A DNA stretch of 64,000 nucleotides from Amycolatopsis lurida (GTDB taxonomy: Bacteria > Actinomycetota > Actinomycetes > Mycobacteriales > Pseudonocardiaceae): NCBI RefSeq assembly GCF_900105055.1, contig NZ_FNTA01000003.1:372001-436000 (forward strand). The letters run 5' to 3'. Positions 7,282 through 15,081 of this stretch are shown in pieces (position 1 is the stretch's first letter; every line of letters begins with the position of its first letter). Under the pieces are notes generated by a model, which saw only the letters and a list, made by a program, of their open reading frames with translations, was not told the origin of the DNA and made no database searches. A program made the position numbers and the translations under genes.

Positions 7282-7434
7282 ATGCCTCCACGCAAGCGAC
7301 AGACCGCCGCCGCAGCCAAGCGACGCGGCGCCGCCCGCAAGAAGGCCACCACCGCCCCCAAGGCGAAGGGACGCGGCAAGGCATCCAGTGGCTCCAGCTA
7401 GGCCATCACGAAGTCCCCGACGCTCCGTTGAGTA
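7282..7434 (+). CDS. Very basic 50-residue protein
   Basis: A short frame with ATG at 7282, a GAGAGGGGG site ten bases upstream and TAA at 7432-7434. The product begins MPPRKRQTAAAAKRRGAARKK and remains Lys/Arg/Ala/Pro-rich to its end, like a histone-tail or nucleic-acid-binding peptide. It begins five bases after the acidic protein's stop, so it is the last gene of the 5301-7434 operon. Short high-GC frames arise by chance, so confidence is moderate; position and ribosome site support it. Confidence 0.5.
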
Positions 7435-7445
7435 AGGGCGATGCG

Positions 7446-7480
7446 ATACTTGACTCGTACCCTGGGTGAGAGTCAAGTAT
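7446..7480 (+). terminator. Terminator hairpin with ACTTGAC stem
   Basis: ATACTTGACTC (7446-7456) and GAGTCAAGTAT (7470-7480) are perfect 11-base complements with a 13-base loop, 12 bases past the last stop. The stem resembles the hairpin at 12169-12204 (TTACTTGA/TCAAGTAA), so the prophage seems to use a recurrent terminator type. Confidence 0.65.
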
Positions 7481-7503
7481 TCAGGGCACGTAACGATGTG
7501 AAC

Positions 7504-7532
7504 GGGTGGGCGCCCGTGCCGGACGCCCACCC
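7504..7532 (-). terminator. Terminator hairpin of the small membrane gene
   Basis: GGGTGGGCG (7504-7512) pairs with CGCCCACCC (7524-7532). It lies five bases beyond the stop of the minus-strand gene at 7537, back-to-back with the plus-strand hairpin at 7446. Confidence 0.6.
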
Positions 7533-7536
7533 CTGC

Positions 7537-7749
7537 CTAGCCCAGTAGCTTCCACACTTCGTGGGCTAGGGCAGCCAGCACCGTCAGGAGCTGGATCACC
7601 GTGATGAGATTGCGCCTCCAGTCGAGGTTCTTACCCCGGCTGGAGGCGTGATCCAACGGTCGGCCGCCGGAATCCTCCGGCAACCGTCCGCGAGATTCGT
7701 CCGGCAGCGGATCACCGGAGTCGTCTCCATCCTTGCGGTGTTCACTCAT
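7537..7749 (-). CDS. Small C-terminally anchored membrane protein
   Basis: 70 residues from ATG 7749, with AAGGGAG eight bases upstream. Residues 1-44 are polar and charged. Residues ~45-68 (NLITVIQLLTVLAALAHEVW) form a single membrane segment, so the protein would be tail-anchored with its N-terminus in the cytoplasm. It is the only minus-strand gene between the early operon and the terminase, a position typical of lysogenically expressed accessory genes. A superinfection-exclusion or holin-like role is possible but unsupported. Confidence 0.55.
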   Translation of the reverse strand: MSEHRKDGDDSGDPLPDESRGRLPEDSGGRPLDHASSRGKNLDWRRNLITVIQLLTVLAALAHEVWKLLG

Positions 7750-7780
7750 TCGTGTTCTCCCTTCAGGGAGGCTTACCTAC

Positions 7781-7811
7781 CTCCCGATCGTCGACCCCGA
7801 ACAATCGGGAG
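7781..7811. other. Inverted repeat upstream of the small membrane gene
   Basis: CTCCCGAT (7781-7788) and ATCGGGAG (7804-7811) are eight-base complements, located 30-60 bases in front of the minus-strand start at 7749. This may be an operator or leader hairpin. Confidence 0.4.
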
Positions 7812-7896
7812 CGACCGGACCACGAGGGAGCGGCACCGGGCACGAGCCTAGCCTGTGGGTTTTTTCCGGAAAGAATCGGGGCACTGCAACAAAAGC

Positions 7897-8022
7897 GCGT
7901 CCATATGAGTTGCCCAACATGGCCCTAACATGGCCCCATTAAGGCCCTTAAAAGACCCTTCTGAGACCATATAGCGCCCTTTCAAGCCCTCCTTTCTGTG
8001 GAGGCGTCCATATGAGTTGCCC
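7897..8022. repeat. 19-bp direct repeat pair in front of the terminase genes
   Basis: GCGTCCATATGAGTTGCCC occurs at 7897-7915 and 8004-8022. Between them is a short tandem (AACATGGCCCT, AACATGGCCCC) and then CATTAAGGCCCTTAAAAG. The stretch 7750-8084 has no gene. Repeats beside the small-terminase gene are where packaging sites often lie, so this is a candidate cos/pac or terminase-binding region. Confidence 0.5.
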
Positions 8023-8084
8023 GTTCCGGCCGCACATGAGCGGTAAGCCATCGTGAACCGGATCGACGCGAGGTGTTGCTACTC

Positions 8085-8546
8085 ATGGGAAAACGTGGTC
8101 CCGCAGGCAAGCCGACCTCGCTACGGATCCTGCATGGTGACCGGAAGGACCGGATCAACGACGCGGAGCCGCTGCCGCCTGAGGTGGAGATCGTGCCGCC
8201 GGAGTGGCTGTCGGAGAAGGGCCAGGCGATCTGGGATCGGCTCGCGCCGAGCATGATCACCCGGAGAGTCCTGACTGCGTGGGACGTCGACGCGTTCGGT
8301 GTGCTGTGCGAGGCGCTGGCCCGCTACGCAGTGGCAACCGCGCTGGTGAACGGCTCGGCGCTGCTGGTTCCCGGCGGCGGGGGCCTGGTGCCGAACCCGG
8401 CATTGAAGGTGCAGGCCGATTCCGAGCGCACGTTTCTGACGTTCGCGGCGCGTTTTGGGCTGACGCCGTCGGACCGGCAGGCGATCAAGGCCGAGGTGAG
8501 CGCCGATGGCGGGACCTCGGGCGACGCGGGCCGTCTCCTCTCCTAA
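8085..8546 (+). CDS. Terminase small subunit, P27 family
   Basis: 153 residues from ATG 8085; an in-frame GTG at 8073 would overlap the GAGGTG ribosome site. The opening MGKRGPAGKPTSLRILHGDRKDRIN and the EPLPPEVEIVPPEWLSEKG...WDRLAP order are the P27-family signature, with the LTAWDVDAFGVLCEALARY helix following. Small terminase recognises phage DNA and brings it to the motor. The large-subunit gene starts inside its last 41 bases, so the two are coupled. The repeats at 7897-8022 are plausible recognition sequences. Confidence 0.9.
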   Translation: MGKRGPAGKPTSLRILHGDRKDRINDAEPLPPEVEIVPPEWLSEKGQAIWDRLAPSMITRRVLTAWDVDAFGVLCEALARYAVATALVNGSALLVPGGGGLVPNPALKVQADSERTFLTFAARFGLTPSDRQAIKAEVSADGGTSGDAGRLLS

Positions 8547-10251
8547 ACCCCGTTCCCACACGCGGAAACCCAGTTCCAAGACCGGTAAGGCGAAGGCTCC
8601 GCGGCTTCCGGTGTGCGGCTGGTCCTTCGATGGACGTGCCTGCCGCCAACGCGGCGACCACCTCTGCCATCAGCGCGCCGATCATGCGCAAGCGTTCGCC
8701 GAAGAGATCTGCGTGCACACTAAGGACCGGTGGGCACGAACCCCGTTCATCCTCGCGGACTGGCAGCGGGACGACATTGTCCGGCCGCTGTTCGGCGAGG
8801 TCCGGTGGGATCCGGAATGGCAGACCTACGTCCGCCGCTACCGGTCCGGCTGGATCGAACTCGCCCGGAAGAACGGCAAGTCCGAGCTGCTGGCGTTCGT
8901 CGCGCTCTACATGCTCGTCGGGGACGGGGTCGAGTCCGCCGAGGTCTACGGCGCCGCCCGCGACAAGGACCAGGCGCGGCTGGTGTTCAACGTCGCCGCC
9001 CGCATGGTCGCGCTGTCGCCGGTGCTGTCGAAGCGGCTGCGGGTGGTCGAGCACGCCGCCCGGATCGTGGACGAGAAAACCAACTCGGTCTATCAGGTCG
9101 TCGCGGCCGACGCGCTGGGCAACCTCGGGTCGAACCCGTCATGCGTGATCTTCGACGAGGTCCTGACCCAGCCGAACGGTGACCTGTGGGCCGCGCTGCG
9201 GACCGGCATGGGCACCCGAGTGCAGCCACTGCTGCTCGCCGCCACAACGGCGGGGAACGACCCCATCAGCTTCGCCAAGTCCGAGCACGACGAGTGCGTG
9301 AAGATCGCCGAAGACCCGTCCCGCGCCCCACACCGCTTCGTCTACCTGCGCAACCTCCCGCAAGATGCGGACCCGTGGGATGAAGCGAACTGGTACTTCG
9401 CCAACCCGGCCTTGGGTGACTTCCTGTCGCTGGCCGCGCTGCGGGAAGAGGCGCTCGAAGCGCGCAACGATCCGGCGCGAGAGAACAGCTTCCGCCAGTA
9501 CCGGCTGAATCAATGGGTGTCGCAGTCCACGCGGTGGATGCCCATGCACCTCTACACCGCGTGCACCGGAACCGAGTTCCCCGAAGCGGCGCGGTTGCGG
9601 GAGCTGGTTGCTCGCCGGCCAGCCTGGGGCGGTCTGGATCTCGCGTCCAAGCTGGACCTGACGGCCTGGTGCCTGATCGTGCCGGACGGCATCGACGGCC
9701 ACGTCTCGGCGCTGTGGCGGTTCTGGCTCCCGGAGTCTGGGGTCGATTTCCTCGACGAGCACACCGACCACCGCGTCTCCCAGTGGGTCGACCAGGGCTG
9801 GATCACCACCACCCCCGGCGAAGTCATCGACTACGAGGTGATCGAGGCCGACGTCGCCGCCGACTGCGCCGCGCTGCGGGTCGCCGATATCAATTACGAC
9901 GAGTGGAGCGGCGAACCCGTCCGCCAGCGCCTGGAACGGGTCACGCGAGTGCCGATGTATCCGGTGCCGCAGACGTTCCGCGGAATGACCCACGGCATGA
10001 CCGAACTCATGACGCTGACCCGCTCGCGCTCGTGGTCGCACCACGGCAACCCAGTTGCGGCGTTCTGCTTCGACTCCGTGGAGGTGCGCCATCCACCCGG
10101 AGAACCCGACCTCATCCGACCCGACAAACCCCAGCGCGGGAAGACCGGCAAGCGCATCGACGCGGTACCCACCGCCGCCATGGCGGTTTCGGGCTGGCGG
10201 CTGCGCGGTCAGAAGCCGAAGAAGTCCGGCCGGATGGTCGTCATGGGCTGA
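8506..10251 (+). CDS. Terminase large subunit
   Basis: 581 residues from ATG 8506. The first ~40 residues are basic, then a Cys/His cluster (CGWSFDGRACRQRGDHLCHQ). The ATPase has a deviant Walker A RKNGKSE (121-127), a Walker B CVIFDE (213-218) and the coupling motif ATTAG (246-250). The C-terminal RNase-H-like nuclease contains GGLDLASKLDLTAW and NYDEWSG. Length and order match HK97-like (Terminase_1) enzymes that translocate and cut concatemers. It heads the late operon, followed 21 bases later by the portal gene. Confidence 0.92.
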   Translation: MAGPRATRAVSSPKPRSHTRKPSSKTGKAKAPRLPVCGWSFDGRACRQRGDHLCHQRADHAQAFAEEICVHTKDRWARTPFILADWQRDDIVRPLFGEVRWDPEWQTYVRRYRSGWIELARKNGKSELLAFVALYMLVGDGVESAEVYGAARDKDQARLVFNVAARMVALSPVLSKRLRVVEHAARIVDEKTNSVYQVVAADALGNLGSNPSCVIFDEVLTQPNGDLWAALRTGMGTRVQPLLLAATTAGNDPISFAKSEHDECVKIAEDPSRAPHRFVYLRNLPQDADPWDEANWYFANPALGDFLSLAALREEALEARNDPARENSFRQYRLNQWVSQSTRWMPMHLYTACTGTEFPEAARLRELVARRPAWGGLDLASKLDLTAWCLIVPDGIDGHVSALWRFWLPESGVDFLDEHTDHRVSQWVDQGWITTTPGEVIDYEVIEADVAADCAALRVADINYDEWSGEPVRQRLERVTRVPMYPVPQTFRGMTHGMTELMTLTRSRSWSHHGNPVAAFCFDSVEVRHPPGEPDLIRPDKPQRGKTGKRIDAVPTAAMAVSGWRLRGQKPKKSGRMVVMG

Positions 10252-10272
10252 ACGCGACGGACGGAGGTCGCC

Positions 10273-11796
10273 GTGGCTGTGAACCTCGCTGAGCTGACGT
10301 CTGAGCAGTGGATCACCCGCATCACTCGCCAGCATGACGCGCAGATTCCTGGGCTGGAAATCCTCGATGCCTACTACGAGGGCGAGCAGTCGCTGTCGTA
10401 CATGCACCCGGAGCTGCTGCGCCGCCTGGACACCCGCGTGCGGCAGGTCGTGATCAACTGGCCTGAGCTGGTCGTGGACTCGCTCGATGAGCGGCTGGAC
10501 GTGACCGGGTTCCGGCTCGGCGGTGAGCAGGCCGCAGACCGGGAGCTGTGGAACATCTGGGCGGCGAACGAGCTGGGCCTGCACTCCGAGCAGGCCCACA
10601 TCGACGCCCTGGTGCTCGGCCGGTCCTTCGCGATCGTCGGCACGAACGAGGCCCGCCCGTCGATGCCGCTGGTGACGGTCGAGTCCCCGTTCGACGTCCA
10701 TGTGGACATTGACCCGCGTACTCGCGAGGTCCGGGCGGCGCTGAAGCGGCAGTTTTCCGAGGACGGAGACGGGGACCAGTCCGAGGCTTACGCCACGCTG
10801 TACCTGCCGAACGAAACCATCTGGTACAGCTCCGACAACGGCGGCGGAGTCTGGGAAGAGACCGACCGCGACGGGCACGGCATGGGCGTGGTGCCCGTCG
10901 TGCCGCTGGTGAACCGTCCCCGCACGCGGAGGCGCCGCAGCGCGCCCCCGCGGCTTGGACGCTCGGAGCTGGCGAGCGTCCTGCCGCTGTCGGACGCTGC
11001 GTGCAAGATCGCCACCGACATGATGGTGAGCGCGGAGTTCCACGCGATGCCGCGACGGTACGCGCTCGGTTTCGACAAGGACGATTTTGTTGACAGCAAG
11101 GGAAACCCGCTCACTCCGTGGGAGGCTGTCGCCGGCGTTCTCTGGGCGTCCTCGAAATCGCCGAAGGATGATGGGGTGGCGGTCGGGCAGTTCCCCGAAG
11201 CCGACCTGTCGAACTTCCACAACACGCTCAACACCCTGGCCCGTCTCGTTGCCAGCCTGTCCGGGCTCCCGCCGCACTTCCTCGGCTACAGCACGGAAAA
11301 CCCCGCCAGCGCCGAGGGGATCCGGTCGTCGGAGTCCCGGCACATCAAACGGGCCGAACGACGTCAACGCTCCTTCGGCAGCGGCTGGAACCGCGTGGCG
11401 CAGCGCATCCTGCACGTGCGCGACGGCAAGGTGCCCGACGAGGCGCTACGGGTCGAAACCCAGTGGGTGGATCCCGCTACGCCGACGTTCGCCGCCCAGG
11501 CCGACGGCGTGGTGAAGCTGTACGCGGCGGACAAGCTCTTGCCGCGCCGCTCCGCCCGCCGTGCACTCGGCTACTCCGACGCGCAGATCCGCGACATGGA
11601 GACCGAGGACCGCGAGGCCGACACCCAGCAAACCGACCGAGACGACGCGACCGGAAACGGCCCGACGCCGGATCGCGATCCCGCCGAGCTGCCGAACCGC
11701 AAGGAACAGGAGCAGGAGCGGCCGAGCGTGCTTGCCGGATCACGGCTTCGGCCCGCGCTGGCGGTGCAGTTCCGCGAACCGGCAAGCACGTCGTAA
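10273..11796 (+). CDS. Portal protein, SPP1 gp6-like family
   Basis: 507 residues from GTG 10273, five bases after GGAGG. Family hallmarks are the N-terminal YYEGEQSLSYMHPELLRRLDTRVRQV region, VINWPELVVDSLDERLDVTGFR, the central SPFDVHVDIDP beta block and LSGLPPHFLGYSTENPASAEGIRSSESRHIKRAERRQ, typical of the actinophage portal stem and wing. Twelve copies normally form the vertex channel for DNA. The last ~70 residues are charged and likely disordered. No separate protease gene is seen downstream. The transcript appears interrupted after this gene by the small-gene pair at 11893-12388. Confidence 0.9.
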   Translation: MAVNLAELTSEQWITRITRQHDAQIPGLEILDAYYEGEQSLSYMHPELLRRLDTRVRQVVINWPELVVDSLDERLDVTGFRLGGEQAADRELWNIWAANELGLHSEQAHIDALVLGRSFAIVGTNEARPSMPLVTVESPFDVHVDIDPRTREVRAALKRQFSEDGDGDQSEAYATLYLPNETIWYSSDNGGGVWEETDRDGHGMGVVPVVPLVNRPRTRRRRSAPPRLGRSELASVLPLSDAACKIATDMMVSAEFHAMPRRYALGFDKDDFVDSKGNPLTPWEAVAGVLWASSKSPKDDGVAVGQFPEADLSNFHNTLNTLARLVASLSGLPPHFLGYSTENPASAEGIRSSESRHIKRAERRQRSFGSGWNRVAQRILHVRDGKVPDEALRVETQWVDPATPTFAAQADGVVKLYAADKLLPRRSARRALGYSDAQIRDMETEDREADTQQTDRDDATGNGPTPDRDPAELPNRKEQEQERPSVLAGSRLRPALAVQFREPASTS

Positions 11797-11892
11797 CGCT
11801 GGCTGGCCATCGTGGACATACCAGGCGCGAGACGTGTCAGCGCAGCTCAGGCCGCATAGCCTGCCACCGAAGGGCATTGCATAATCGAACAC

Positions 11893-12168
11893 ATGTCCGA
11901 TCGTGGAGGCGCGCCGTACCTGCACACGGTTGACCCAGGTCAACCCGTGTGGGTCGACCTACGCCACGTTTACCCGATCGGAGCGCCCAAAGGCACTGTC
12001 CCCGACGGACTGGACCTCACCGGGCTAGTGCCAGGAACGCTCACCGCCTGGATCGCAACGACCACCGGCCACTGGGTCGGCTTCGTCACCTTCATGCTCG
12101 GAACCCCCGGCTCCGGAGGTACGACGCATCGGCAATGGATCTTGGCGGACGCTTTGCGAGCACGCTAG
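11893..12168 (+). CDS. Small hypothetical protein with its own promoter, between portal and scaffold
   Basis: 91 residues from ATG 11893. The sequence TTGCATAATC at 11877-11886 supplies a good -10 (GCATAAT), so the gene may be transcribed as a leaderless or near-leaderless message from the prophage. The product (DPGQPVWVDLRHVYPIGAP...HWVGFVTF) is predicted mostly beta with Trp-rich turns; no family is recognised. It is followed at once by a T-tailed hairpin. This independent unit inside the head operon looks like a lysogenically expressed extra gene (moron). Confidence 0.55.
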   Translation: MSDRGGAPYLHTVDPGQPVWVDLRHVYPIGAPKGTVPDGLDLTGLVPGTLTAWIATTTGHWVGFVTFMLGTPGSGGTTHRQWILADALRAR

Positions 12169-12216
12169 TTACTTGAACCCCCGGCGTTGCAGGGAGTCAA
12201 GTAATAGCCTTTTTTT
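12169..12216 (+). terminator. Rho-independent-type terminator
   Basis: TTACTTGA (12169-12176) pairs with TCAAGTAA (12197-12204), with inner CCC/GGG pairing, followed by a run of seven T (12210-12216). It starts at the base after the stop of the 11893 gene and overlaps the end of the opposing gene at 12197. Confidence 0.7.
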
Positions 12217-12388
12217 GAAGGCTTTCGGTCGTGATCGCGGCGCCTGCGAACGTGATCATGGCGACCAGCATCCAGCCGAGCTGCCACGCCGTGATTCCGC
12301 TGCTGGCACCGGCGACGACCTGAGCTCCGACCGAGCACGCGCCAAAGACAGGCACAGCGGCCCATGTCCGTTTTGGCTTGGCGTTCAC
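12197..12388 (-). CDS. Small two-segment membrane protein
   Basis: 63 residues from GTG 12388. Two hydrophobic stretches (AAVPVFGACSVGAQVVAGA and ITAWQLGWMLVAMITFAGAA) are separated by a short polar loop, with a basic N-terminus (MNAKPKRT). This suits a holin-like or phage-exclusion membrane protein. It lies opposite to the late operon and faces the 11893 gene across the terminator. The ribosome site is weak. The overlapping longer minus-strand frame gives a low-complexity Arg-rich product and is rejected. Function unknown. Confidence 0.5.
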   Translation of the reverse strand: MNAKPKRTWAAVPVFGACSVGAQVVAGASSGITAWQLGWMLVAMITFAGAAITTESLQKKAIT

Positions 12389-12448
12389 GCCACGAGTTTT
12401 TCATACGTGCCTCTGATGGCACTTAGTGCATTCCCATGAGGACAGGTA

Positions 12449-13120
12449 GTGACTGATTCCCGCGTACCCGGCGACAACGCCCCCACCTCGCAGACCCCGC
12501 CGGAGCCGAGCACGACCGCGCCCGGCACGACCCCGCCCGAGACCGGGCAGGCCAGCACACCGGCCGAGACCGGGCAGGCCGCCGAAGCGGATTACAAGGC
12601 CCTGTTCGAGCAGGCCCAGGCCAAGCTGAGCAAGGCCGAGAAGACCGCCAAAGACCACAAGGCGAAGGCGGCGAAGCTCGACGCGATCGAGGCTGAGCAG
12701 CAGACCGACGCGGAGAAGGCCGCCAAGCGCGCCGAGTCCGCCGAGAAACAGGTGGCCGTGTTGCGGCGTCGGGCGGTGGACGCGGAGATCCGCGCCGCTG
12801 CCTCGGGGTGGGCGGATCCGACCGACGCGCCCCGCTACCTCGACGACCGCGACCGCTACGTCAGCACGGATGGCGAGATCGACACCACCGCCATTGCGGC
12901 CGACCTCGCCGCGGTTCTTCTCGCCCGCCCGCATCTCGCCCGGACTGGTGAACCGGCCGGTCCTCGCCGGCCCGCGCCCGACCCGTCGCAAGGCGCGCGG
13001 CAGTCCGGCCCGGCGGGCTATGACTCGCAGATCGCCGACGCGGAGAAGCGCGGCGACTGGGCGACGGCGATCACGCTGAAAAACCAGCGCCTAGCCGAAC
13101 AGGCAGCGCAGAAGCGCTAG
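12449..13120 (+). CDS. Capsid scaffolding protein
   Basis: 223 residues from GTG 12449 with GAGGACA upstream. It has a disordered Pro/Thr/Glu-rich start (residues 1-45), a long coiled coil (ADYKALFEQAQAKLSKAEKTAKDHKAKAAKLDAIEAEQQ...EKQVAVLRRRAVDAEIRAAASGWADPTDAPRYL) and a basic C-terminus. Content, length and position directly before the capsid gene fit the phage scaffold that guides procapsid assembly and is then lost. The AASGWADPTDA...YLD segment is shared by actinophage scaffolds. No protease domain is visible. Confidence 0.85.
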   Translation: MTDSRVPGDNAPTSQTPPEPSTTAPGTTPPETGQASTPAETGQAAEADYKALFEQAQAKLSKAEKTAKDHKAKAAKLDAIEAEQQTDAEKAAKRAESAEKQVAVLRRRAVDAEIRAAASGWADPTDAPRYLDDRDRYVSTDGEIDTTAIAADLAAVLLARPHLARTGEPAGPRRPAPDPSQGARQSGPAGYDSQIADAEKRGDWATAITLKNQRLAEQAAQKR

Positions 13121-13179
13121 CGCGCTTGTTCCCGGCCGCGTCGGCGGCACACCACCCGTACACCTTTCAGGAGACCGTT

Positions 13180-14163
13180 ATGCCTGGTGTGGCCGCGATC
13201 GCCAACACCTACAACGCACCGAACTTCGTGGGCGAACTGTTCGCCCTCACTCCGACCGACACGCCGTTTCTGTCCGCCATCGGTGGCCTGACCGGCGGCA
13301 AGCGCGCCAACGCCGTCGTGCACACCTGGCAGGTCTACGACCTGCGCGCCCCCGACGCCAACCGGCAGCGGGCCGAAGGCGCGGACGCGCCCAGTCCGGA
13401 CACCCGCGTCCGGGGCACCGAGCGCAACGTCCTGGAGATCCACCAGGAAACCATCGGCGTCACCTACACCCGACAGGCCACGCAGCAGATGTTCGCCGCC
13501 ACCGGTTCGGCCCACCCGAACGCCGCGTCGATCGGCGGCACCAACCCGGTCGTGAACGAAATGGACTGGCAGACCCGTCAGGCGCTGATCCAGATCGGGC
13601 GCGACGTGGAAGCCGGGTTCATCACCGGCACGTTCCAGGAGCCCACCGATAACTCCAAGGTCCGCAAGACGCGCGGGATCCTGGAGGCGACCAAGACGAA
13701 CGTGATCACCAACGCCACCCCCGCACCGCTGACGGAAGCGATGGTGCTGGACCTGCTGCAAAAGGTCTGGACGAGCGGCGGTATTCAGGTGTCGGAGACC
13801 GCGACCCTGATGTGCGGGGCGTGGCAGAAACGGCAGCTGACGAACGAGTTCATCACGAAGAAGAACTACCGCGAGCAGACCCGCAACGTCGCCGGAGTCT
13901 CGGTGACGACCATCGAAACCGACTTCGGCACGCTGAACGTGATGCTCAACCGCTACATGCCCGCCGATGCCGTCGAAGTGGTGTCCCTGGACCAGTGCGC
14001 GCCGGTGCTGCTCGAGACGCCCGGCAAGGGCTTCCTGTTCTCCGAACCCCTGGCCAAGACCGGCTCGGTGGACAAGGCCCAGATCTACGGGGAGATCGGG
14101 CTGGAATATGGGCCGGAGAACGCCCACGGCAAGATCACCGGCCTCACCGTGGCGGGTGCCTGA
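13180..14163 (+). CDS. Major capsid protein, SU10/DUF5309-like HK97 fold
   Basis: 327 residues from ATG 13180, after CAGGAG. NFVGELFALTPTDTPFLSAIGGLTGGKRAN...WQVYDLRAPD is the recognisable start of SU10-type (DUF5309) capsid proteins. It lacks the long delta domain of classical HK97 capsids, consistent with a separate scaffold upstream. Later blocks (QEPTDNSKVRKTRGILEA and FGTLNVMLNRYMPADAVEVV) also match. Its stop overlaps the next ATG (TGATG), linking it to the small accessory protein. Confidence 0.88.
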   Translation: MPGVAAIANTYNAPNFVGELFALTPTDTPFLSAIGGLTGGKRANAVVHTWQVYDLRAPDANRQRAEGADAPSPDTRVRGTERNVLEIHQETIGVTYTRQATQQMFAATGSAHPNAASIGGTNPVVNEMDWQTRQALIQIGRDVEAGFITGTFQEPTDNSKVRKTRGILEATKTNVITNATPAPLTEAMVLDLLQKVWTSGGIQVSETATLMCGAWQKRQLTNEFITKKNYREQTRNVAGVSVTTIETDFGTLNVMLNRYMPADAVEVVSLDQCAPVLLETPGKGFLFSEPLAKTGSVDKAQIYGEIGLEYGPENAHGKITGLTVAGA

Positions 14164-14342
14164 TGAAGTTCACCAGCACCAGGTACCCGGCACTCACCGT
14201 GCACGACCTCGGCGTGACCTTCGTCGACGGCGAGGCCGAGGTCACCGACAAGGCCACCGCCGACGCGCTCAGGAAACTGCCGTCCGAGGTCGGAGTCCGC
14301 GCGGCCGGTGGACGTCCGCCGAAGGACGGTCCGGACAGCTGA
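14163..14342 (+). CDS. Small capsid-accessory protein
   Basis: 59 residues beginning at the ATG that overlaps the capsid stop. The pattern KFTSTRYPALTVHDLGVTF-DG-AEVTDKATADALRKLP is common in short proteins just downstream of actinophage capsid genes. It predicts a small beta domain ending in a short helix. It may decorate the head or assist connector binding; the role is unknown. The tail (GGRPPKDGPDS) is likely disordered. Confidence 0.65.
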   Translation: MKFTSTRYPALTVHDLGVTFVDGEAEVTDKATADALRKLPSEVGVRAAGGRPPKDGPDS

Positions 14343-14376
14343 GCAAGTCCAGCCGGTGGCGGGAGGTGATCACCTC

Positions 14377-14733
14377 GTGTCCCTTCCGCCGCTGGCGACC
14401 GTCACCGACGTCCGCAACCGATCCGAAGCACCACTGACCACCGAACAGGAAGCCCGCGCCGCCGTGCTCCTGGAGGACGCCTCCGCGTGGGTCCGGCACG
14501 AGGTTCCCGACCTATCGGACCCACCGCCGGACACCGCGCCCGGTGTCGTCTGCACGGCGGTCCTGCGGGCACTGGCGTCCCCGGCGGACGGCAACACCTC
14601 CGAAACCGTCGGCGGGCATTCCCGGACCGCCGCCCATGCCGGGGGCGGCCTGTACTTCACCGAAGACGAACTGGACCTGCTGCGCGCACCAGTCCCGGCG
14701 CCCCGTGCGGCGTTCACCATCTGGACTGTGTGA
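14377..14733 (+). CDS. Head-tail connector (adaptor), Gp19/Gp15/Gp42-like
   Basis: 118 residues from GTG 14377, with GGGAGG ten bases upstream. LATVTDVRNRSEAPLTTEQEARAAVLLEDASAWVRHEVPD, then VVCTAVLRALASP and SRTAAHAGGGLYFTEDELDLLR, follow the conserved order of actinophage adaptor proteins that dock under the portal. Its place as first of four connector/neck genes agrees. Confidence 0.85.
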   Translation: MSLPPLATVTDVRNRSEAPLTTEQEARAAVLLEDASAWVRHEVPDLSDPPPDTAPGVVCTAVLRALASPADGNTSETVGGHSRTAAHAGGGLYFTEDELDLLRAPVPAPRAAFTIWTV

Positions 14734-14747
14734 GGCGGTGAACCCTC

Positions 14748-15077
14748 GTGCGTTTCCCGCATCGCTTGGTCGTCGTCACCCCCGTTCCGGTGCCGGACGA
14801 GTACGAGAACCCGGTTCCTCGGCTCACTTACGGCCCGGACGCGCCCCGGCGGACCGTAGCCGGATTTATGCAGCCGGGCGGCTCGACCGAACCGGCCGTG
14901 CCCGGCCGTCAGGCGGTGGTCACCGGCTGGCGGGCGTTTACCGCCGTACCGGTCACCGCGCGGGAGCGGATCGAGTGGGACGGGCGGACGTTCGAGGTGT
15001 CCGGGGAACCGGCGCGGTGGTCACCGCGGTTTGGCTACGTCCATTACGAACTCGCCCTGACTCACGTGGAGGGCTGA
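14748..15077 (+). CDS. Head closure / head-tail stopper protein
   Basis: 109 residues from GTG 14748. The chain is mainly beta: LVVVTPVPVPDEYENPVPRLTYG, then GWRAFTAVPVTARERIEWDGRTFEVSGEPARW. The 'RI-W-GR-FEV-G-P-RW' pattern is characteristic of stopper proteins following the adaptor. It seals the portal after DNA packaging and joins the neck. Four bases separate it from the next gene. The assignment depends on synteny and pattern. Confidence 0.75.
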   Translation: MRFPHRLVVVTPVPVPDEYENPVPRLTYGPDAPRRTVAGFMQPGGSTEPAVPGRQAVVTGWRAFTAVPVTARERIEWDGRTFEVSGEPARWSPRFGYVHYELALTHVEG

Positions 15078-15081
15078 ACAG

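Noticed and set aside
8071..8084. GAGGTGTTGCT before the terminase as a fourth leader element
   Set aside because: Only part of the loop matches, it is in the opposite orientation, and the GAAAGGATC box is missing; it simply contains the ribosome site.
9139..11415. Long open frame on the minus strand across terminase and portal genes
   Set aside because: It lies antisense to two well-supported phage genes and gives a His/Arg/Val-rich product typical of high-GC shadow frames.
12165..12422. 85-residue minus-strand frame overlapping the small membrane gene
   Set aside because: Arg/Cys/His-rich low-complexity product; the overlapping 63-residue frame with two membrane segments is more plausible.
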